A program made the position numbers and the translations under genes. The notes under the pieces are model-generated. The model had not been told where the DNA came from. It ran no database searches and was given only the letters and a program-made list of their open reading frames with translations. Below are positions 14,582 through 23,081 of a DNA stretch of 35,473 nt, piece by piece. Source of the stretch: Burkholderia sp. E7m39 (lineage in GTDB: Bacteria > Pseudomonadota > Gammaproteobacteria > Burkholderiales > Burkholderiaceae); assembly GCA_001319865.1 (NCBI GenBank), contig BBSL01000018.1:1-35473 (forward strand), in the 5' to 3' direction. Each line of letters opens with the position of its first letter. The stretch's first letter is position 1.

Positions 14582-15325
14582 ATGAGTTTCCGAAGAATCG
14601 TTTCTTGCGCATTGGCCGCAAGCATGCTGGCCCTGAGTCTGATGTTGTCGTTTGCGGCGGACGCGTCGGTCGTGATCGCCGGCACGCGCGTGGTCTACAA
14701 CGCCGCCGACAGCGAAGTGACGCTCAAGCTTTCCAATGTCGGCAAATCGCCGGCGCTCACGCAGATATGGCTCGACAAGGGCGACCTGAAGGCCGACCCG
14801 AGCAAGCTCGACCTGCCGTTCATGCTGACGCCGCCGCTCGCACGCATCGATCCGGGCAAATCGCAGACCATCCGCATCGCCTATACGGGTGAAGCGATGC
14901 CGCAGGATCGCGAAACGCTGTTGTGGTTCAACGTGCTGGAAGTGCCGCCCAAGCCGACGGCGGACCAGGCGGGGACGAACCACGTGCAGCTCGCATTCCG
15001 CTCGCGCCTGAAGCTCTTTTTCCGTCCGGCTGGCCTTGCTGGCAAGTCCGACGAAGCGCCCGAGCGCCTGACCTGGCGCGTCGCCGAGCAGAACGGCCGT
15101 CCGGCGCTGCTGGTTTCGAACCCGACGCCGTATCACGTGACGATCATCGAGGCTCAGGTCGGCGAAGGCGAACATGCGCCCAGGTTCGACGACGGCGGCA
15201 TGGTGGCGCCCGGCAGCCAGCTCGCGCTGCCGCTGTCCGCTGCGCCCGCTGCTGGCGGCAAGGTGTCGTTCACCACGCTCAACGACTACGGCGGCCCTGT
15301 GAAGCACGAGGCGGCACTTCAGTAG
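14582..15325 (+). CDS. Periplasmic fimbrial chaperone (PapD/FimC family)
   Basis: This 247-residue protein has a signal peptide cleaved after about residue 28 (SFAADA). The two immunoglobulin-like PapD domains follow. The subunit-anchoring residues are present: Arg36 (GTRVVYNA) and Lys144 (RLKLFFRP), matching Arg8 and Lys112 of mature PapD. The hydrophobic G1 strand region (NHVQLAFRSRLKLFF) is also present. It stabilises pilins in the periplasm and delivers them to the usher. The ATG at 14582 is used; a TTG three codons earlier is in frame. No Shine-Dalgarno sequence is visible, and the U-tract of an upstream hairpin lies directly before it, so translation may be weak. Confidence 0.93.
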   Translation: MSFRRIVSCALAASMLALSLMLSFAADASVVIAGTRVVYNAADSEVTLKLSNVGKSPALTQIWLDKGDLKADPSKLDLPFMLTPPLARIDPGKSQTIRIAYTGEAMPQDRETLLWFNVLEVPPKPTADQAGTNHVQLAFRSRLKLFFRPAGLAGKSDEAPERLTWRVAEQNGRPALLVSNPTPYHVTIIEAQVGEGEHAPRFDDGGMVAPGSQLALPLSAAPAAGGKVSFTTLNDYGGPVKHEAALQ

Positions 15326-15357
15326 CCGTCACCGGCTGCTTACACCCCGACGAACGC

Positions 15358-15393
15358 TGACGAATCCCGCACGAACGGCTGAGGGATTCGTCA
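15358..15393 (+). other. Perfect 11-bp hairpin between chaperone and usher genes
   Basis: TGACGAATCCC (15358-15368) and GGGATTCGTCA (15383-15393) are exact reverse complements around a 14-nt loop. There is no U-run after it, so it is more likely an mRNA stability or processing element, or an operator, than a terminator. It lies within the 200-bp gap before the usher. Confidence 0.55.
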
Positions 15394-15534
15394 ACCGACT
15401 GAACTGAGCGTCGAGGGATGTGCCCTTCGGCGCTCGGCGCATCGCCGCACGCAATTTCCGCGAGGTAGACGCTTCGGATGTCGATGGCTTCTTGCATCGG
15501 CAGGGGCCGGTCTTGCCTGCGAATCCGGCTCACT

Positions 15535-18372
15535 ATGAACAACCGCAACTCGAAAACGAAACTCAGAGCAGCCCACGCCAGTCCTTTCAGGCTAAGCCAG
15601 GCGAGCGTCGCCGTGCTGCTCGCGTTGTCCGCTGCGCATGCGCGGGCGGAAGGCGCGCATACCGCTGTCAGGCAGGCAGACGTCTTTCCACCCGCCGATG
15701 TGCTCGATTCCTCCGCATCGCATCAGGGCAATGCCGGTGCTACGCCCACGGCACCTGCGCCTTCCGCGGGGCAAGACGCACCGGAATCGGCGCGCACGCG
15801 CACGAGCGCATCGCCGATGAAGCTGACGCTGGCCACGCCGTCGAACGCATCGGCAACCGCGAGCAAACCTTCACCGTCCGCCGCGCAATCGACCGCGTCG
15901 ACCGAACCCGCCGCCGTCGAGTTCAACCCACAGTTCCTGACGGGCACGGGCGCGGCGCAGACCGACATCAGCCGCTTCGACAAGGGCAACGTCGCGCTGC
16001 CGGGACGCTATCGCGCGGCGCTGTATGTGAACCAGGTGTGGGTCGGCACGGCGGAAATCGCGCTGCGCCAGCTGGACGCGCCCGGCCATCCTGTGCGTCC
16101 CGTATTCGATCGCGATCTCCTCGCGCGCATCGGCGTGGACATGACGCGCCTGCCCGCTGCCACGCACGCCATGCTCGACGGCGCGAGCGATCGCATCGGC
16201 ACGCCCCTGCCCGACCTGATCCCGCAAGCGACGGCATCGTTCGACATGGGCGAGCAACGCCTCGACGTGAGCGTGCCGCAAGCGATGATGAGCCGCAACG
16301 CGCGCGGCTGGGTCGATCCGAAGTTCTGGGACGACGGCATGCCGGCCGCCGTGCTGCAATACAACGCGAACGTCTATCACAGCAACGGCGCCGGCTTCGC
16401 CAATACACAGAGTTATGTCGGCCTCACGGCGGGCGCGAACATCGGCGCATGGCGCTTTCGCTACAACGGCAACGTCACGAATTCGACGCTCGCGGGCACG
16501 CATGTGCAAAGCATGCAAACGTACGCGCAGCGCTCGTTCGCGCCGATCAAAAGCCAGCTCACGGTGGGCGACGCATTCACCGACGGCACGATCTTCGATT
16601 CGTTCGGCGTGCGCGGCGTGCAGCTCGGCACCGACGACCGCATGTATCCGGAGTCGCAGCGCGGCTACGCGCCGACTGTGCGCGGCATCGCGAACACCAA
16701 TGCGAAGGTTCAGGTCAGGCAGAGCGGCAACATCATCTACGAAACGACGGTCCCGCCCGGCCCGTTCGAGATCAACGATCTCTATCCGACCGGCTATGGC
16801 GGCGATCTGCAGGTCGTCGTGACGGAGGCCGACGGCAGCCAGCACATCGCATCGCTTCCGTACTCGGCGCCCGTCAACGCGCTGCGCGAAGGGCGATGGC
16901 GCTACAGCGTGTCGGCTGGGCAGTACCGCAACACGAGCCTGAACACGCATCCGTTCGTGTTTGAAGGCGGCGTGCAACGCGGTCTGAACAACTTCGTCAC
17001 GCTGTACGGCGGCAGCGTGCTCGGCGAAGACTATGTGTCCGCGGCGGCAGGCGTTGCGCTCGATACGCCCGTCGGTGCATTCGGCTTCGATGTGACGCAG
17101 GCGAGCACGGATCTACACAGCTTGGGCAATCGCAGCGGACAGAGTTTGCGCCTGTCGTTCTCGCGCACCTTCGCGCCGTCGGACACGGCCGTCACGCTGG
17201 CCGCGTATCGCTATTCGACGAGCGGCTTCCTCGACTATCAGGACGCGATGACGCTGCGCGATCTCGCGCTGCACGGCACGGCGTTCACGAACAACGGCAT
17301 CCAGAAAGGCCGCCTGCAACTGACGCTGAACCAGACGCTCGGCAAGTACGGTTCGGTCTATGCATCGGGCTACACGCAGAATTACTGGAACAAGGCAGGC
17401 CGCGACACCGCCTTCCAGGTCGGCTACAACACCAACGTGCGCCGGGTGGGCGTCAACGTGTCGGCGTCGCGCGAACTCGAAGTGAACACGGCGCGCTGGG
17501 ACAACCGCATGATGCTCAACCTCAGCATTCCGCTCAACATCGGCTCGACGGTCGCGAACACGCAGACGAGCTTCACGCACGACTCGAACGACAACAGCAA
17601 CCAGATTCAGGAGACTTTTTCGGGCGCGGCCGGCAAGGACTTCGACATCAACTACGGCGTCACGGCGGGACGCACATGGGGCAGCACGTCGGGCAACAGC
17701 ATCAATGCGAACGTCGGCTATCTCACGCGCTGGTCGCAGTTGCGCGCCAACGCGGGTTATGCGAACGGCTACACGCAAGGCGGCTTCGGCGCGACAGGCT
17801 CGATCGTCGGCTATGACGGCGGCGTCGTGCTCACGCCGCAAACGGGCGACACCTATGCCGTGATCGAAGCGAAAGATGCCGCTGGCGCGCGCATCGCCAC
17901 ATCGCCGGGCGTGCGGCTGAACGGCCGCGGACAGGCCGCCGTGGCGGGCATGCAGCCGTATTCGCTGAACAACATCGAGATCGATACGAAGGGGTTGCCG
18001 CTCGGCGTTCAACTGAAAACCACGGAGCAGCGCTTCGCGCCGACAGCGGGCTCGGTGGTGCGCGTGAAGTTCGATACCGAGGATCGCGGCCGCGCCGTGC
18101 TGATGCGCGTGCGGCGTCTTAACGGCGACGCGGTGCCGTTCGGCGCCGATGTCATCGATGCAGGCGGCAATCTCGTCGGCACGGTTAGTCAGGGTAGCCG
18201 CGCGATGTTTTACATGAAGACGCCTGAAGGTCAATTCCGCATCAAGTGGGGCGACAGCAATACGCAGAGTTGCACGGTGCGCTACGCGCTGCCGAAGAAC
18301 GCCAAGGCGACATCCGCATCCGCACCCGCACCCGCCGCGCCGACCGTATTCGCCGATGCCGTCTGCGAGTAA
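15535..18372 (+). CDS. Fimbrial outer-membrane usher (FimD/PapC family)
   Basis: This 945-residue protein forms the outer-membrane pore that recruits chaperone-pilin complexes and assembles the fimbria. A signal peptide is cleaved at about residue 38 (VLLALSAAHARA). An unusual Ala/Ser/Thr/Pro-rich segment of about 90 residues follows, then the N-terminal domain (VEFNPQFLTGTG, about 128 on). The 24-strand barrel with plug (QMRGYAPTVRGIANTNAKVQVRQSG-like region, PPGPFEINDLYPTGYGGDLQVVVTEADGS) and C-terminal domains (SCTVRYALP) complete it. The ATG at 15535 is preferred because it gives the cleanest signal peptide; an ATG at 15478 is in frame. It ends with an Ala/Pro tail and a terminal Cys-Glu. 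Confidence 0.93.
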   Translation: MNNRNSKTKLRAAHASPFRLSQASVAVLLALSAAHARAEGAHTAVRQADVFPPADVLDSSASHQGNAGATPTAPAPSAGQDAPESARTRTSASPMKLTLATPSNASATASKPSPSAAQSTASTEPAAVEFNPQFLTGTGAAQTDISRFDKGNVALPGRYRAALYVNQVWVGTAEIALRQLDAPGHPVRPVFDRDLLARIGVDMTRLPAATHAMLDGASDRIGTPLPDLIPQATASFDMGEQRLDVSVPQAMMSRNARGWVDPKFWDDGMPAAVLQYNANVYHSNGAGFANTQSYVGLTAGANIGAWRFRYNGNVTNSTLAGTHVQSMQTYAQRSFAPIKSQLTVGDAFTDGTIFDSFGVRGVQLGTDDRMYPESQRGYAPTVRGIANTNAKVQVRQSGNIIYETTVPPGPFEINDLYPTGYGGDLQVVVTEADGSQHIASLPYSAPVNALREGRWRYSVSAGQYRNTSLNTHPFVFEGGVQRGLNNFVTLYGGSVLGEDYVSAAAGVALDTPVGAFGFDVTQASTDLHSLGNRSGQSLRLSFSRTFAPSDTAVTLAAYRYSTSGFLDYQDAMTLRDLALHGTAFTNNGIQKGRLQLTLNQTLGKYGSVYASGYTQNYWNKAGRDTAFQVGYNTNVRRVGVNVSASRELEVNTARWDNRMMLNLSIPLNIGSTVANTQTSFTHDSNDNSNQIQETFSGAAGKDFDINYGVTAGRTWGSTSGNSINANVGYLTRWSQLRANAGYANGYTQGGFGATGSIVGYDGGVVLTPQTGDTYAVIEAKDAAGARIATSPGVRLNGRGQAAVAGMQPYSLNNIEIDTKGLPLGVQLKTTEQRFAPTAGSVVRVKFDTEDRGRAVLMRVRRLNGDAVPFGADVIDAGGNLVGTVSQGSRAMFYMKTPEGQFRIKWGDSNTQSCTVRYALPKNAKATSASAPAPAAPTVFADAVCE

Positions 18373-18432
18373 GCCCATGCCCGGCCGCTTGTGCGCAACG
18401 GCCTTCTTCAATCTTCGTGGAGAACCTCCCAC

Positions 18433-18960
18433 ATGCGAACACTCGAACTGCTGACGGGCGTGCTCGTCGCGGCCGCTGTCACTGCCACTGCGCCCGCCTT
18501 TGCGATCGACGCGACGCTCTATTTCACAGGGCAGATTTCACAGCCGTCGTGCACCGTCGATACATCGTCGCAGAACCAGACGGTCAATCTGGGCAGCGCG
18601 TCGGTCACGGATTTCGCGGCGATCGGCAGCACGCTGAACGCGACGGCGTTCAACATGCTGCTGACCAGTTGCGCGCCGGGCACGAAAGTCACGGTGACCG
18701 TGAACGGCACGATGGACACCGTCGCGAGCGTGCTGCAGAACGCGGGCACGGCGACGCAGCTAGGCGTGCAGCTGCTGCAGGCCGCAAGCGTCGGCGGCAC
18801 GACGGGCACGCCGATCACGCTCAACAGTGCAGTCAATCTCGGCACGGTCGACGCGACCAACACGATGACGATTCCGATGGTCGCGCAGTTCTATCGGCTG
18901 GGCACATTGACGGCGGGGTCGGTGACGGCCACGGCGACGGTGAACTTCACTTACAACTGA
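18433..18960 (+). CDS. Fimbrial minor subunit
   Basis: This 175-residue pilin has a signal peptide ending near Ala24 (LVAAAVTATAPAFA), the conserved Cys pair Cys40 and Cys80, and a C-terminal donor strand (TATATVNFTYN). GGAGA lies 9 nt before the ATG at 18433; an in-frame ATG at 18391 would add 14 residues before the signal peptide and is disfavoured. Its place between usher and adhesin fits an adaptor between rod and tip, although it could also be an alternative rod subunit. Fimbrial-type Ig fold, assembled by donor-strand exchange. Confidence 0.9.
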   Translation: MRTLELLTGVLVAAAVTATAPAFAIDATLYFTGQISQPSCTVDTSSQNQTVNLGSASVTDFAAIGSTLNATAFNMLLTSCAPGTKVTVTVNGTMDTVASVLQNAGTATQLGVQLLQAASVGGTTGTPITLNSAVNLGTVDATNTMTIPMVAQFYRLGTLTAGSVTATATVNFTYN

Positions 18961-19030
18961 CACCGCGCAGCGACATGAGAACTGCTGTTGCCCGCGCGAT
19001 CCAGCGCCATCTTGTTTCAACAATCACGCT

Positions 19031-20107
19031 ATGACCTACCCCATGATTTCGACGCATCGATCCAGGGCGATGCAACTGCTGATGCTTTGCCTGTTGAGTC
19101 TGTTCCTGCTGACCGCGTCGCCGCGTGCGAAGGCGGATAGTTGCAGCGGTTCCACCGGAACATACACCGTCAACCTGCCGGCGTCAGTCACTGTGCCGCG
19201 TGACGCAGCCGTCGGAACGATCCTCACTGGTTGGACGATGAGTAGCGGCACATACATCGGCATGTGGAGCTGCACCGTAACGACAAGCGGCGGAGGCCCA
19301 GGCGCTGAAGGCAGGTCGTTGCTGGCCTCATCCGGTACGCAGGTCTCATACGGCGGACAGACCTACACCGTCTTCAACACGGGCTATCCCGGCATCGGCA
19401 TGATCATCGCGTTCTACGACGGGGAGACTGGATGCGGCGGTGGCTTCTATAACGAAGGAAGTATTTCACCGTCGGTCTTCCTCGGCGGTGGGTGCTACAA
19501 CTACGGGTCAGGTCCTTCCGGCGCCGAGATCAGTGTTGCCCTGGTGAAAACGGGTCAGGCAGCCGCCGGTACCTTGTCGAATATGTCGATCGCGCAAGCG
19601 GCACCTGCGATAACGACAGCTTCAGGCACTATAGGCTTCTATACGTCATACACCGTGTCGTTCCAGACCACGCCCGTCCAGATCGTCAACGGATCATGCA
19701 CCACGCCGGACGTCTCGATTCCACTCGGTAATTTTCTGACCAGCACTTTCGCGGGCACAGGTTCGACATCGTCCGCTGCCTCGTTCACGATCAACGTGAA
19801 CAACTGTCCTGTGGGCATGAACAGCGTCAAGTACCGTATCGACCCGACGACGACCGTCATGAATAGCGCGCAGTCGGTGGTGGCACTCGACAGCACATCG
19901 ACTGCAACGGGTGTCGGCGTCCAGCTTATGAACAGCGCAGGCTCGGCGGCATTTCCATTGAGCACTGCCCAGACACTCAGCAGCTACAGCAGCAGCACGG
20001 GCGGCAGTTACACGATTGCGCTCAAGGCGCGCTATTACCAGACGGCGAGCAGCGTCACACCCGGCCCGGCCAATACATCGATGACGGTCACGATGACCTA
20101 TCAGTAA
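19031..20107 (+). CDS. Fimbrial tip adhesin (two-domain, FimH-like architecture)
   Basis: This is a 358-residue secreted protein, about twice pilin length, as expected for a tip adhesin. The signal peptide is long (MQLLMLCLLSLFLLTASPRAKA; several in-frame ATGs precede it). Residues about 37-210 form a Gly/Ser/Thr-rich domain with several Cys and no recognisable family, presumably the receptor-binding lectin domain. Residues about 215-358 are a pilin domain (GSCTTPDVSIPLGNF, INVNNCPVGM, ending MTVTMTYQ). It is the last gene of the cluster, just before a terminator. Base composition is visibly less GC-rich than its neighbours, consistent with fast-evolving surface genes. The receptor is unknown. 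Confidence 0.85.
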   Translation: MTYPMISTHRSRAMQLLMLCLLSLFLLTASPRAKADSCSGSTGTYTVNLPASVTVPRDAAVGTILTGWTMSSGTYIGMWSCTVTTSGGGPGAEGRSLLASSGTQVSYGGQTYTVFNTGYPGIGMIIAFYDGETGCGGGFYNEGSISPSVFLGGGCYNYGSGPSGAEISVALVKTGQAAAGTLSNMSIAQAAPAITTASGTIGFYTSYTVSFQTTPVQIVNGSCTTPDVSIPLGNFLTSTFAGTGSTSSAASFTINVNNCPVGMNSVKYRIDPTTTVMNSAQSVVALDSTSTATGVGVQLMNSAGSAAFPLSTAQTLSSYSSSTGGSYTIALKARYYQTASSVTPGPANTSMTVTMTYQ

Positions 20108-20132
20108 ACCTCGCGACGCCCTTCACGCACGA

Positions 20133-20166
20133 ATAAAAAAAGCTCTCGCACGCGAGAGCTTTTTTA
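20133..20166. terminator. Bidirectional intrinsic terminator, adhesin / sodB
   Basis: AGCTCTCG (20141-20148) and CGAGAGCT (20153-20160) form a perfect 8-bp stem with a CACG loop. It is flanked by A-run (left) and T-run (right), so it can stop transcripts from both the adhesin (+) and sodB (-). Confidence 0.93.
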
Positions 20167-20220
20167 TTTGCTTCGGTTTCCAAAGCTTATTCGGAAACCT
20201 CGGCAGCACGACAGTACAGC

Positions 20221-20799
20221 TTAGCCGAAATTCTTCTCGGCAAAATCCCAGTTCACGATGTTCCAGTAAGCCTCGACGAACTTCGGACGCGCGTTGCGGT
20301 AATCGATGTAGTACGCGTGTTCCCACACGTCGATGGTCAGCAGCGGCTTCGCGTCCGTGGTGAGCGGCGTAGCGGCGTTGCTCGTCGACACGAGATCGAG
20401 CGAACCGTCCGCCTTCTTCACGAGCCATGCCCAGCCCGAGCCGAACGTGCCGACTGCCGTCTTCGTGAACTCTTCCTTGAATTTATCGAAGGAACCCCAC
20501 TTCGCGTTGATCGCGTCGGCCAGCTTGCCCTTCGGCGCGCCGCCACCTTGCGGCGACAGGCTGTTCCAGAAGAACGTGTGGTTCCACACTTGCGCGGAGT
20601 TGTTGAAGATACCGCCCGACGACTTCTTGACGATTTCTTCCAGCGACAGGCTTTCGAACTCGGTGCCCTTGATCAGATTGTTCAGGTTGGTCACATAGGT
20701 CTGGTGATGCTTGCCGTAGTGAAATTCGAGCGTCTCTTCCGACATGTTCGGAGCGAGCGCGTTCTTCGCGAACGGCAGCGGCGGGAGCGTATGTTCCAT
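20221..20799 (-). CDS. sodB: Superoxide dismutase [Fe]
   Basis: This 192-residue iron superoxide dismutase converts superoxide to peroxide and oxygen in the cytosol. The metal ligands are all present at the standard positions: His27, His74, Asp157 and His161 ([25 protein letters not shown]). Gln70 in NNSAQVWNH is the iron-type signature. The ATG at 20799 is preceded by AAGGA. The upstream extension of the frame has no family similarity. Its own promoter is visible at 20860-20888. Convergent with the fimbrial cluster. Confidence 0.97.
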   Translation of the reverse strand: MEHTLPPLPFAKNALAPNMSEETLEFHYGKHHQTYVTNLNNLIKGTEFESLSLEEIVKKSSGGIFNNSAQVWNHTFFWNSLSPQGGGAPKGKLADAINAKWGSFDKFKEEFTKTAVGTFGSGWAWLVKKADGSLDLVSTSNAATPLTTDAKPLLTIDVWEHAYYIDYRNARPKFVEAYWNIVNWDFAEKNFG

Positions 20800-20859
20800 G
20801 GTGCTTATTCCTTTGTATCTGTTTATGGGGAGTCTGCGGATAACGCTGCGGAGAACCCG

Positions 20860-20888
20860 ATTGTAGGCGACTTGGAATAACCCCGCAA
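20860..20888 (-). promoter_or_regulatory. Sigma-70 promoter of sodB
   Basis: On the minus strand TTGCGG (20888-20883), a 17-bp spacer and TACAAT (20865-20860). Transcription would start near 20853, giving a leader of about 54 nt before the sodB ATG. Confidence 0.65.
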
Positions 20889-21006
20889 ACGGAAGCCCAT
20901 TATGGTGTTCATTGCGAAAATGCGCTGCGCGGGCAGCGTAATTAATGCTCGCGCAGCATGCATTCATGCATCGTATGAAGGTCAAAACTACTGTGAAAGA
21001 GAACCT

Positions 21007-22386
21007 TCAGAAGCCATCCGTAAGACGCGGCTGCACATCCGCCAACGCGATATCCGCCGAGCCTTCCGCGAGATGCACGGTCATCCTGCGGCCAGGCTTC
21101 AGTGCGGAAGGTGCGCGCACCGCGCGGCCGTTCTGCGCGTCGAGTAGCGCCGCGTAACCGCGCTCGAGCGTGCGCTGCGGACTCAGCACTTCGAGCCGCG
21201 CAGCCAGTGTTTCCACTCGCGCATGATGTCTTTCATGCTGGCGCAACAATGCGCGTTCCAGCCGCTCGGCCAGTCCATCGACCTTCGCGCGATGCAACGA
21301 CAGATCGGGCCGCCAGCGCTGCCAGCGCATCTGCGCGAGCGAGAAACGCGCGCGCGCATCGCGCACAGGCCGCTCTCCCGCCGACGCGAGCCGCACGCGC
21401 AGTTGCTGCAAATGCGTGCGTTGCCGCGCGAGTCTTTCAGCGGGCGACACGAGACGTCGCGCGAGCCAGTCGAGTTGCTGCGCACGGCGCTCCATCATGC
21501 GTCCGAAGCCGCGCGCGAGCGCCGCATGCCGGTGATCGAGATCGCGCAGCAGCAGCACGCGCTGCGGGCTGACGAGTTCGGCGGCCCCTGTAGGCGTGGG
21601 CGCGCGCACGTCGGCGGCGAAGTCGGCGATCGTGAAGTCGGTTTCGTGACCGACGCCGCTCACGACGGGCACGTCGCTCGCCGCGATGGCGCGCGCCAGC
21701 ACTTCTTCGTTGAACGCCCACAGGTCTTCGATCGATCCGCCGCCGCGGCACACGATCAGCACATCCACTTCACGGCGGCGGTTCGCGCACTCGACCATCG
21801 CCGCCAGCTTCGCGCTGACGCCCGCGCCCTGCACGGGCGCCGGATACACGACGACGGGAATGTGCGGCGCGCGGCGCGCCAACGTGGTCAGCACGTCGCG
21901 CAACGCGGCCGCCTGCAACGACGTGACGATGCCGATCGAGCGCGGATGCACGGGCAGCGCGCGCTTGCGCGCCGCGTCGAACAGACCTTCGGCTTCGAGT
22001 TGCGCTTTCAGCCGCAGGAACGCTTCATACAGCCGTCCCTGGCCCGTGCGGCGCACGGCCTCGACATTCAGCTGCAGTTCGCCGCGCGGCTCGTACATCG
22101 TGACGAGCGCGCGCACTTCGATCTTGTCGCCTTCGCGCGGTGTGAACTCCGCATACTGCGCGCGTCCGCGAAACATCACGCAGCGCATCTGCGCCTGCGC
22201 GTCCTTGATCGAGAAGTACCAGTGGCCGCTCGCGGCGCGCGTGAAGTTCGACACTTCGCCGGACACCCAGACGAGTGGAAACGAGCGTTCGAGCATCGTG
22301 CCGATCGCGCGATTGAGCACCGACACCGGGACGACGGCATCGCCGCCCGCGCCGGACGCAGACGAAAAAGGACTTTCGGAATTCAT
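21007..22386 (-). CDS. xseA: Exodeoxyribonuclease VII large subunit
   Basis: This 459-residue catalytic subunit of exonuclease VII degrades single-stranded DNA in repair and recombination together with several XseB subunits. An N-terminal OB-fold (residues about 15-115; [24 protein letters not shown]) precedes the nuclease core ([56 protein letters not shown]). A long basic coiled-coil region follows and the C-terminus is conserved ([13 protein letters not shown]). xseB is not in the window. sodB lies 207 bp downstream on the same strand but has its own promoter. Confidence 0.96.
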   Translation of the reverse strand: MNSESPFSSASGAGGDAVVPVSVLNRAIGTMLERSFPLVWVSGEVSNFTRAASGHWYFSIKDAQAQMRCVMFRGRAQYAEFTPREGDKIEVRALVTMYEPRGELQLNVEAVRRTGQGRLYEAFLRLKAQLEAEGLFDAARKRALPVHPRSIGIVTSLQAAALRDVLTTLARRAPHIPVVVYPAPVQGAGVSAKLAAMVECANRRREVDVLIVCRGGGSIEDLWAFNEEVLARAIAASDVPVVSGVGHETDFTIADFAADVRAPTPTGAAELVSPQRVLLLRDLDHRHAALARGFGRMMERRAQQLDWLARRLVSPAERLARQRTHLQQLRVRLASAGERPVRDARARFSLAQMRWQRWRPDLSLHRAKVDGLAERLERALLRQHERHHARVETLAARLEVLSPQRTLERGYAALLDAQNGRAVRAPSALKPGRRMTVHLAEGSADIALADVQPRLTDGF

Positions 22387-22456
22387 GCGGGAAGAGGTTG
22401 TATCAGGCCGGACAGACGATAGACCGATCGGGCAGCCAGGTCCAGCCCGTTCTCGA

Positions 22457-22492
22457 CGCGGTTAGTCGCACGGTTAGTCGCGCGGTTAGTCG
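22457..22492. repeat. Three 12-bp tandem repeats
   Basis: CGCGGTTAGTCG occurs three times head to tail, the middle copy reading CACGGTTAGTCG. It sits 70 bp upstream of the xseA start. Role unknown; too few copies to be iterons with any confidence. Confidence 0.75.
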
Positions 22493-22668
22493 GATTGTTA
22501 AAAGTGTCCACATGTCGGGAGAAAGGTGGCGGACGGCCGAAAAACCGCGCCAGAGCCCACTTAATACCATTTAAGCCATTGATTTTTCGACACATTTTCA
22601 CCCTTCCAAATCGGCCATCGCCGAGCCGAGGCTTGCGCGACGGCCTTTCCGACAATTTGCAAGGCACG

Positions 22669-22701
22669 TTCTCCACAAAGTTATCCACAGGCTATGGATA
22701 A
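22669..22701. promoter_or_regulatory. DnaA-box cluster
   Basis: TTATCCACA at 22681-22689 is a perfect DnaA box. TTCTCCACA (22669-22677) and, on the other strand, TTATCCATA (22701-22693) are single-mismatch boxes. All three fall within 33 bp. This could be a DnaA-responsive promoter or a DnaA-titrating site. It is not the chromosome origin, since dnaA, rpmH and par genes are absent. Confidence 0.5.
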
Positions 22702-23081
22702 AGCATTCGCCGTGCGCGAACGGCCCTCGGCGGGCTTTCCGACTTGCGGTCGAAGCAGCCGACGCGCTAGAGTGCCGGGTTCTGGCGAAATCTGCCTGTC
22801 GGGCAGACTGTGCGCCCGGCACTTCCCGAAGGGCCGCACAATCGTTCCCCGATGCGCGTAGCCGCTGCGCGCATTCGGCAGAAGCGCGACAGCCGTCCGT
22901 AAGCCGTCGCGCGCCTGCTGCCGCATTTGCCTGTGGTTTTCCGCTTGCCGCTGTCCCGTCTTGAGCGTGTTGTGGTTCGCCTGGTCTTTCAACCGTCGGT
23001 GCAACCGACTGCCCGGAGATGCCTGCCGATGTTCGCTTTGTCCGACCTGTCAGACGCGCCGCGCCAGCCGGCTGCCCGCCG

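Larger units (their letters stand above)
22387..23081. other. Long intergenic region between xseA and lpxK
   Basis: About 700 bp with no supportable gene; short frames on either strand lack family features. It holds a 12-bp triple repeat (22457-22492), an AT-richer patch around 22555-22610, and DnaA-box-like sequences at 22669-22701. In related Burkholderiaceae I recall exbB/exbD-like genes upstream of lpxK; nothing resembling them remains here. Confidence 0.55.

Noticed and set aside
22457..22701. Replication origin (repeats plus DnaA boxes)
   Set aside because: Only three short repeats and three boxes, with no dnaA, repA, parAB or rpmH nearby; reported as a possible DnaA-responsive site only.
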